Notes under the pieces: generated by a model
The model's input: only the letters and a program-made list of their open reading frames with translations
Database searches by the model: none
Told to the model about the DNA's origin: nothing
Made by a program: the position numbers and the translations under genes
Part shown: positions 58,951-64,000 of the stretch, piece by piece
Position numbering within the stretch: the first letter of the stretch is position 1
Layout: every line of letters begins with the position of its first letter
Assembly (NCBI GenBank): GCA_002105175.1
Contig: MCGE01000033.1
Coordinates: 368,557 to 432,556 of the forward strand
DNA length: 64,000 nt
Source of the DNA: Absidia repens
Lineage: Eukaryota; Mucoromycota; Mucoromycetes; Mucorales; Cunninghamellaceae
Reading direction: 5' to 3'

Positions 58951-59938
58951 TTAATAAACGCTCTGGCGCTCCGCTGGAGCTTTTGGAAATCTTTCGATTT
59001 ACTGGGTGTTACAGTTTTTAGGATTAAAGCCTCCGCCATTTCGCACTATGGTGGGCGGCCCCTTGGGGCCCAACCGTCGTGCTCAGCGCGTCGTCAATGG
59101 GTTCTTTTTTGTGTGCTGAAAAGAAAAAAAAAATAGTGAAGGGATTAGAGCCTCCGCCATTTCGCACTATGGTGGGCGGCCCTTGGGGCCCAACCGTCGT
59201 GCTCAGCGCGTCGTCAATGGGTTTTTTATGTGTGCTGAAAAAAAAAAAAATAGGGAAAGGATTAGAGCCTCCGCCATTTCGCACTTTGGTGGGCGGCCCC
59301 TTGGGGCCCAACCGTCGTGCTCAGCGCGTCGTCAATGGGTTTTTTATGTGAGCTGAAAAAAAAAAAAAATAGGGAAGGGATTAGAGCCTCCGCCATTTCG
59401 CACTTTGGTGGGCAGCCCCTTGGGGCCCAACCGTCGTGCTCAGCGCGTCGTCAATAGATACTTTTTTAAAAAAAAATGGAAGGTCGAAAAATAGGGTGAC
59501 TGAATCATTCGCACTCCGCCTCTCATGGATTTAAATTTTTTGTTGGCCATTTTTTTTTCTTCCTCTTCATTCTTTTTTTTTTTTTTTTTTAACATCAACT
59601 TCAACTGTGGATTTAGTGATCTTGGATTTGTGGTTAGAAATTGAATCAGGGGCCTTTTGAAAATGCAATGCAAACATCATGGGGAAACCCTTCCATTTTG
59701 GATTCGTGATCTTTGACCGTCATCAAGTTAGATTCATTTTAGAATAGTGTCATTAGCTCAACTTAGTGTTAGTTGTCATAGTTATATTGCATCCATATCA
59801 GAATTAAACATGTCTTGTCTTTTATTATTATTCTCTTTTATGCCTTTCATTGTCTCGCTGAATGGGCCTGGCATATGTGTGTGGAAAAACAGAACCGGTG
59901 TGTGTGAGGGTTTATGCGTAAAAAAAAAAAAGACCGCA
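58951..59938. repeat. Helitron-associated terminal unit B
   Basis: Same layout as unit A, with the identical 70-bp leader from TTAATAAACGCTCTGG, the hairpin (about 58968-58980), four repeats (59022-59456), then the GGTGACTGAATCATTCGCAC block and a tail with CATCATGGGGAAACCC and ATTAAACATGTCTTG. The right parts of A and B differ by many small changes, while the leaders are identical. So either the units exchange sequence or the leader is under constraint. Confidence 0.75.
59022..59456. repeat. Tandem array, 4 copies of the same GC-rich unit
   Basis: Units start at about 59022, 59143, 59260 and 59379. The second copy lost one C in the palindrome (GGGCGGCCCTTGGGGCCC). Both arrays end with the same shortened last unit at GTCGTCAAT followed by ATAC, so the last unit marks the array end in both. 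Confidence 0.92.
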
Positions 59939-60142
59939 TGTGAATGTGTGAAAAAAATAAGGTAGTGGATCAAAAATAAGAGGATAGCGTGATGATATGT
60001 TGTAGGAACACCGAATTTATTGACGACAAACAAAAACAACAAACTAAATCTAAAGGCTACAATCTACGAACTACAAACTAACATACTACAACAGCTCTGT
60101 AAAAGAGCGAAAACTTCCAAAAAAAAAAAAAAAGCGAGCTTA

Positions 60143-62540
60143 CTATGAAGTGATCACTTGCGAGTACACTATGTTTTTGAGGAAATATGGTGGAGCATCA
60201 TTTTCGATCGAAATGGCAACTTTCAAGTTCAGAGGATTTGTTACACGGGATAAGGCTACATAGAGTTGTCCATGGGAGAAAACAGGATCCTTGAGGTACA
60301 CACCAACGTTGTCTAAAGTCTGGCCTTGTGATTTGTGAATGGTCATTGCGAAGGCAGGTTTGACTGGAAGTTGGGTTCGGCGAAGTTTGAATGGATAATC
60401 ACCGTCATTTGTGCAGGAGTGGATTCTTGGAATGATATGTACCGAATTATCGTCGTGATATCGTTTCACCGAGATCGAGCGCTGATGAAGTGATACGACA
60501 TATACCTTTGTGCCGTTGCATAGTCCATTTTCAGGGTCAATATTCCTCAAAATGATAAGTGGCATACCAATCTTGAGGTGCATGATGTGAGGTGGCATAC
60601 CTGAGGGACGAAGCGATCGAAGGAATTCGACTGGGTATGTTGCCATGGCGTTTTCAGGATCGTCAAGCATCAATGATTGTGTCAGTAGACGTATATGTTC
60701 GATCATTTCCAGGGAAGAGGGCGTATGCCATATCGTTAATAGCGTCGACGTCGTCATTTTTGGAAGCCAATATAGCCCTGTTGCAATATAAGTGTGAGTT
60801 GAGTTGACCATCCATGCCCAGGAAAGGGTATACAGATTTCAAAAAGAGGGGAATGTCGTTCGAATTCATCACGCATTGGTGGGGTAGTTCTACTTGGTCA
60901 TGGCAAGGTGGTCGCCCATCCCCAATTTTGACGATGAATTCGGCAAAGCCGGATACCCATGGTGATGTTGTTTCTGTGGTGGCAGAGTGTCGAAGGCGCA
61001 TATTCGTTTTGAGTTGCAAAAGGGTAACGTGAGACCAAAAGGATGTTGACTTGATACATGCAGCAATAATATCAGCAGGTAAACCACGGGGCACCACAGG
61101 GAGAATCTGGCGAAAATCACCACCAAAGATAACCACTTTTCCGCCAAAGGGCACTTCTTCTAACCTAGTGTCGATAGCACCCATGATGTCCCGAAGCAAT
61201 CGATCCACAACTTCAAAGGCATGTTTGTTACACATCACAGCTTCGTCCCATATTATCGCAGAGGCATTCGCTAATACATATGCATGCGGTCCACCAAGTC
61301 GGATATTGGATGTCGTATCAGCATCAGCATTGATGGGAATCTTGAACCTGCTATGGGCGGTGCGACCACCAGGAAGAAGAATAGCGGCAATACCAGAAGT
61401 TGCAACAGGGATGGCAATTTTTTGCTTTGATCGGACATAGGCCAAAAGTACCTTGAAGAGGAGGGATTTGCCAGTACCACCAGCACCATTGACAAAGAAA
61501 AGTTTTGCGCTATATGGATCGGTGTCGTATGAATCGAAGGCGGACAAAACACGGTGATAGGCTTGACTCTGTTCCGTATTCAGCAGTGGTAGGTTGTGGT
61601 TCAAGAATTCTGTCTGATTATCGGTGCAGTATTCCCTAATCTCAGAAATTGCAAGACTTTCGAGGTATGGCAGTGAATCGAATTCCCTGATGACTTCTTG
61701 TGGCAAGGTTGGATAGTCAGAAAGTCGATGTCCGGTGGTCTGCAATTGTTGTTCAATGTCACCTAAAGCACGCTTATATATTTGGTCCTGTTGATTTTCG
61801 TCAAGTGCGTCGTTGTTGGTAATGTCTAGATCCCGTCGTAACTCGAAAAAGTAATCGTCAGCCATTCGTTCACGGTGTTTCAACCAAAGAGCTAGCGGAT
61901 CGGCAGGAGAGCAGTTGATCAAAATGTAGCAAAAAAGCCGGCGTACCATCTTTGGGAAAGGCGCGGTGAGTCCAGCTTCTTCCAAGCATTGATCCCATTC
62001 ATCATCCGATTCCAAAAATCCACGTGCATTGGCAGCAGCTTGGAAGGTTTCGTGCACTACCCCATCATAGGTTCGAATGTCTTCAAAGCTTGTTGGTCCA
62101 GACACAGAAAGAAGTAGTAGGCGAAGTGAATATAATTCCATGTTGGCAAGACTTGCTGTGTAAATACGGCTAACAACGTTTCGTATAGGAGGGTTTCTAC
62201 GGGCGTTCCACTGGCGACTGTTTGCATTCCAAGTGTAGCGGGTAGGAATATCAGGATATTTGTAATTTGTTGCCTCCATATCTTGATTGCACAAATCAAA
62301 AAAAGCCAGAAGTTTTGTCCTACGTTCCTTCAATCGATTCAGTTCTTCATGAGACATACCGGCATTAAACGTCACCATTTGTTCATTGGGAAGATGTATG
62401 TCAAGACGAGTGACCATTGGGTGGTGCATATGTATTCCAAATCCCAACGTCCGCCAAACAGCTTCACATGGCCCAATATAGCGAGAGTTTTGGTACCAAG
62501 TAATTTCGTCGTCTATAATTGCATCATCTGAAGATTGATC

Positions 62541-62571
<31 letters not shown>

Positions 62572-64000
62572 GTTGCCATTTCCAGTTGTGCGCGATCGCT
62601 GCCTTTGGTAACGTACTTGCAAAGGTACTTGACTGCCCGTGAAGATGTTGATATTTCCACGTTGATATGTGAGTCGTATCGTTGGCTGAGATAGGGATTG
62701 TATGGCACGACATGTCGATTGTCTGCCCGGAAGCGTGTTGAAGTAAAAAAATGAGAGCGGCCATTTTGTCGACGTCTGTAGATAGGATATCCGTCAGAGT
62801 TCAGCTTGGTTTCAGGATTAAAGGCTCTTGGGTACCCGTCCTTGCATTTCCCATCCTTCATACATGCTGCATCTGGTTTGGCGTTGCCACATGGACCATG
62901 GATCATACACCTGGTGACAGTGCGGTAGAGTTGCGGGCATTGTGATTGGTCAGGAATTTCACAAGATACAAACTGGTCGTATTCGTCAGGTGTATTGGGA
63001 CGGTCGAGGAAATCCAGGATGAGGATGATGTGGATGTGTGGAAGACCTCGTTTTTGGAATTCGACAGTTCCAATATATCCGGCGACTTGACCAAAGCATT
63101 TTTCCTTGATGACATTGTTGATGAGATCCTGCACCTTCATTTCAAACACCCGAGAGCAAATGTCCGGCCGATCGTATACAGTTTGTCCCTCCGGAAGTTC
63201 ACGCATAATTTCTGGCCATTTCGGGTTGCATGTCATAGTGATGAATAGTGTTGGTTTTCCCCTTTGCCGAATCAAAGCCAAGCCATCCTGAAGCATCTGC
63301 CGCATATATCGTGGGCCACCGGTGAATGACGACGGTAACACAATGGACCTTCCAATTTGTCGTGGATTCGAATCATCGCCAATGCCGTTGTACATTTCCG
63401 CACGAAGCTGGTTTTGGTTGTTGGAGAGATATTTTAGTCGGTGGCTTTCGATTCGAACATAATTATCCACTAAATATTGCTGAAATAGTCGTCCAAAATG
63501 CTGTATATAATAACCGTGGCGTGTCATCATCATGTATGCACAGTAAGCACGAAGTGTCACATTCGATTCGTCGTCTGTATCCGAAGCCATGCCTGTGAAC
63601 CAACCATCATCACCAAACGGGAACATCAGCACATAGTGAAGCGGCATGTATGATGGATGCAAGGAGTTGACCAATTGGAGACCTGAGTTTCTATCACGAA
63701 TGACAATGTCGAATGGGGTGGCAATACCGTCAGTGCTATCTTCAACAACCATAGCCGCAATTTCAGGATAGGTTTGCTGATCGTATCGTCTTCCCTGTTG
63801 ATGAGCACCACGAATAACAACATTCAAACATCCAAAAGGAGCATCACCGTATTGTTCAAAGGCAGTCATAAGGTTCCGAGCAAAGGGATTTGAATGATGG
63901 ACCACTTGCTGTAAGGTTTCTATTGTAGTGGGATTCAAATGCGAAACCAAAGACGTCCGAGCCAGAAGCTGATCTTCTGCATCGCAAAAGTATACCTGGG
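60143..64000 (-). pseudogene. Helitron Rep-helicase, frameshifted and 5'-truncated by the window
   Basis: The open frame enters at 64000 (FCDAEDQLLARTS just before LVSHLNPTTIETL) and runs to 60663. It includes the Helitron_like_N region, the HUH nuclease motif GLPHIHIILIL (about 63013-63045), and the Rep tyrosine motif AVKYLCKYVTKG with two tyrosines (about 62600-62640). The PIF1-type helicase follows with Walker A GAGGTGKS (about 61461-61490), Walker B IIWDEAV and GGDFRQILPVVPRG. The frame then ends in TDTIIDA. Between about 60661 and 60675 the reading shifts by one base, and the second frame continues with PENAMATYPVEFL, HKSQGQTLDNVGVYL and LYVALSRV to 60143. All catalytic motifs remain. 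A single indel is the only visible damage. It may be real decay or a sequencing error. Confidence 0.9.

Larger units (their letters stand above)
58951..64000 (-). mobile_element. Helitron (rolling-circle transposon), 3' part, cut by window edge
   Basis: Defined by the Rep-helicase gene (60143 to beyond 64000) on the minus strand. The candidate 3' end lies at 58951 (unit B), or at 57421 if both units belong to it. The 5' end lies outside. The hairpin just inside the minus-strand end of each unit is in keeping with a Helitron 3' hairpin, although a canonical CTRR end is not evident. The boundaries are therefore provisional. The coding content itself is diagnostic for Helitrons. Confidence 0.7.

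Noticed and set aside
57492..59456. CRISPR-like array
   Set aside because: Units are contiguous tandem repeats of about 116 bp without unique spacers, in a eukaryotic genome next to a Helitron.
1..64000. tRNA and rRNA genes
   Set aside because: I looked for cloverleaf-compatible GTTCGA-type T-loops and rRNA-like stretches and found none I could support.

Overview
The window looks like nuclear DNA of a filamentous early-diverging fungus, most probably Mucoromycota and perhaps Mucorales. This is inferred from gene content and architecture: many short introns (about 50-110 nt) with GTAAGT-like donors and TAG or CAG acceptors, very short intergenic spacers, long T/C tracts before start codons, A/T homopolymers, and a gene set of fungal type (SKT5-like Sel1 protein, ankyrin-DIL protein, DUF1752/GATA-like protein, mitochondrial ArgJ, Mge1). 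Exon joins were built by hand. In nearly every gene the summed exon length is a multiple of three, and the joined protein restores family motifs across the junctions.

Layout. 1-4.2 kb: the 5' end of a DUF1752 regulator, a degraded gene, and an isopenicillin-N-synthase-like 2OG dioxygenase. 7.8-22.6 kb: S-formylglutathione hydrolase divergent from a BRAT1-like HEAT protein, then on the minus strand a forkhead factor, a 2OG-Fe(II) oxygenase, a sphingolipid delta-4 desaturase, CstF50 and a SUR7/PalI-like membrane protein. 25.4-27.9 kb: SEM1/DSS1 and alpha-SNAP. 30.7-42.8 kb, minus strand: a HAD phosphatase, a TMEM242 homologue, an SKT5-like Sel1 protein, a frameshifted type I membrane protein and a TBL1/SIF2-like LisH-WD40 protein. 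44.1-51.4 kb, plus strand: Mge1/GrpE, ArgJ, a GT4 glycosyltransferase and prephenate dehydrogenase. 53.1-56.1 kb: an ankyrin-DIL protein. 57.4-64 kb: a Helitron region whose Rep-helicase runs off the window edge.

These are mostly housekeeping genes without operon logic. Small themes are amino-acid synthesis (ArgJ next to Tyr1, with a glycosyltransferase between), mitochondrial biogenesis (Mge1, TMEM242), pre-mRNA 3'-end formation (CstF50, and the BRAT1-like protein if it acts with Integrator-type complexes as the animal protein does) and membrane traffic (alpha-SNAP, DIL protein).

The least explained material is repetitive. (1) A dispersed family of about 1-1.6 kb elements (near 5.2-6.6, 23.5-24.9, 28.9-30.0 and 51.7-53.0 kb, with fragments near 56.4-57.0 kb) sits between genes in both orientations. 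Its copies share a CACGTG/GC-box core, a pyrimidine tract, a conserved block containing a GNRA-type hairpin, and repeated AATAAA-CATGTC motifs on outward-facing arms. (2) Downstream of the Helitron gene are two related terminal units. Each begins with the same block containing a short hairpin, continues into 7 or 4 copies of a GC-rich repeat of about 116 bp, and ends in a tail related to the dispersed family. The Helitron reading frame is open except for one frameshift between the helicase halves.
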